A DNA stretch of 13,576 nt from Christensenella sp. UBA1750 (GTDB lineage: Bacteria > Bacillota > Clostridia > Christensenellales > UBA1750), in the NCBI GenBank assembly GCA_002315655.1, contig DCHO01000053.1, positions 1 to 13,576 on the forward strand. The letters run 5' to 3'. This document shows, piece by piece, positions 13,541-13,576 of this stretch. Numbering within the stretch: the stretch's first letter is position 1; every line of letters begins with the position of its first letter. Made by a program: the position numbers and the translations under genes. Under the pieces are notes generated by a model, which did no database searches, was not told the origin of the DNA, and was given only the letters and a program-made list of their open reading frames with translations.

Positions 13541-13576
13541 GCTCCCCCGCGTGCGGGGGAGCTCAGTGTGTCAAAG
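13541..13576. repeat. Palindromic intergenic repeat at the right edge
   Basis: A perfect 9-bp stem, GCTCCCCCG (13541-13549) with CGGGGGAGC (13554-13562), is followed by CAGTGTGTCAAAG, the exact inverse of positions 11-23. No T-run follows, so it is not a typical terminator, although it might slow or end transcription of the acetyltransferase operon. From memory, elements starting with such a GCTCCCCC hairpin are dispersed in Oscillospiraceae. The repeat is cut by the window edge. Confidence 0.65.

Noticed and set aside
13541..13562. Rho-independent terminator of the last acetyltransferase
   Set aside because: The stem is strong, but the following bases are CTCAGTGTG with no T-run; its sequence fits a dispersed repeat better.

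Overview
The window looks like a chromosomal fragment of a gut-type Clostridia, most likely Oscillospiraceae/Ruminococcaceae in the broad sense. The reasons are gene order (murC, purR, pth and mfd together), Firmicutes-style AGGAGG ribosome sites, sigma-A-like TTGAAA/TATAAT promoters in GC-rich coding sequence, a class B sortase, and intergenic short hairpin repeats of a type I associate with that group. The organism assignment is an inference from context; no rRNA or marker alignment was possible.

Layout, left to right. (1) 1-635: an edge repeat, a terminator and a phosphinothricin-acetyltransferase-like GNAT gene. (2) 749-2382: a MATE-family drug/cation antiporter with its own strong promoter, ending in a bidirectional terminator shared with the convergent gene to its right. 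(3) 2383-2570: a non-coding stretch of short tandem and palindromic repeats. (4) 2571-6222, minus strand: murC, then a class B sortase 40 bp downstream (probably one transcript), a terminator, and a cytoplasmic CE1-type esterase whose promoter appears to sit in the loop of the sortase terminator. (5) 6265-6564: divergent control region for murC and purR, with a palindromic PurBox-like site just after the purR -10. (6) 6565-11902, plus strand: purR, pth and mfd. This resembles the purR-spoVG-glmU-prs-ctc-pth-mfd order of Firmicutes with the middle genes missing here. (7) 12037-13519: three closely packed genes (two-helix membrane protein, KdpD/Usp-like protein, GNAT acetyltransferase). (8) The window ends in a repeat whose last 13 bases are the exact inverse of bases 11-23.

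The housekeeping genes serve cell-wall precursor synthesis and surface anchoring (murC, sortase), purine control (purR), translation quality control (pth) and transcription-coupled repair (mfd). The most unusual element is not a gene. Between pth and mfd lies an array of eight different small hairpins separated by a constant heptamer, GTGAAAT in the left half and its reverse complement ATTTCAC in the right half. The constant segments can therefore pair with each other in nested order and leave the hairpins as side branches. A second structured element is a 17-bp-armed inverted repeat (11960-11999) in front of the last three-gene cluster.
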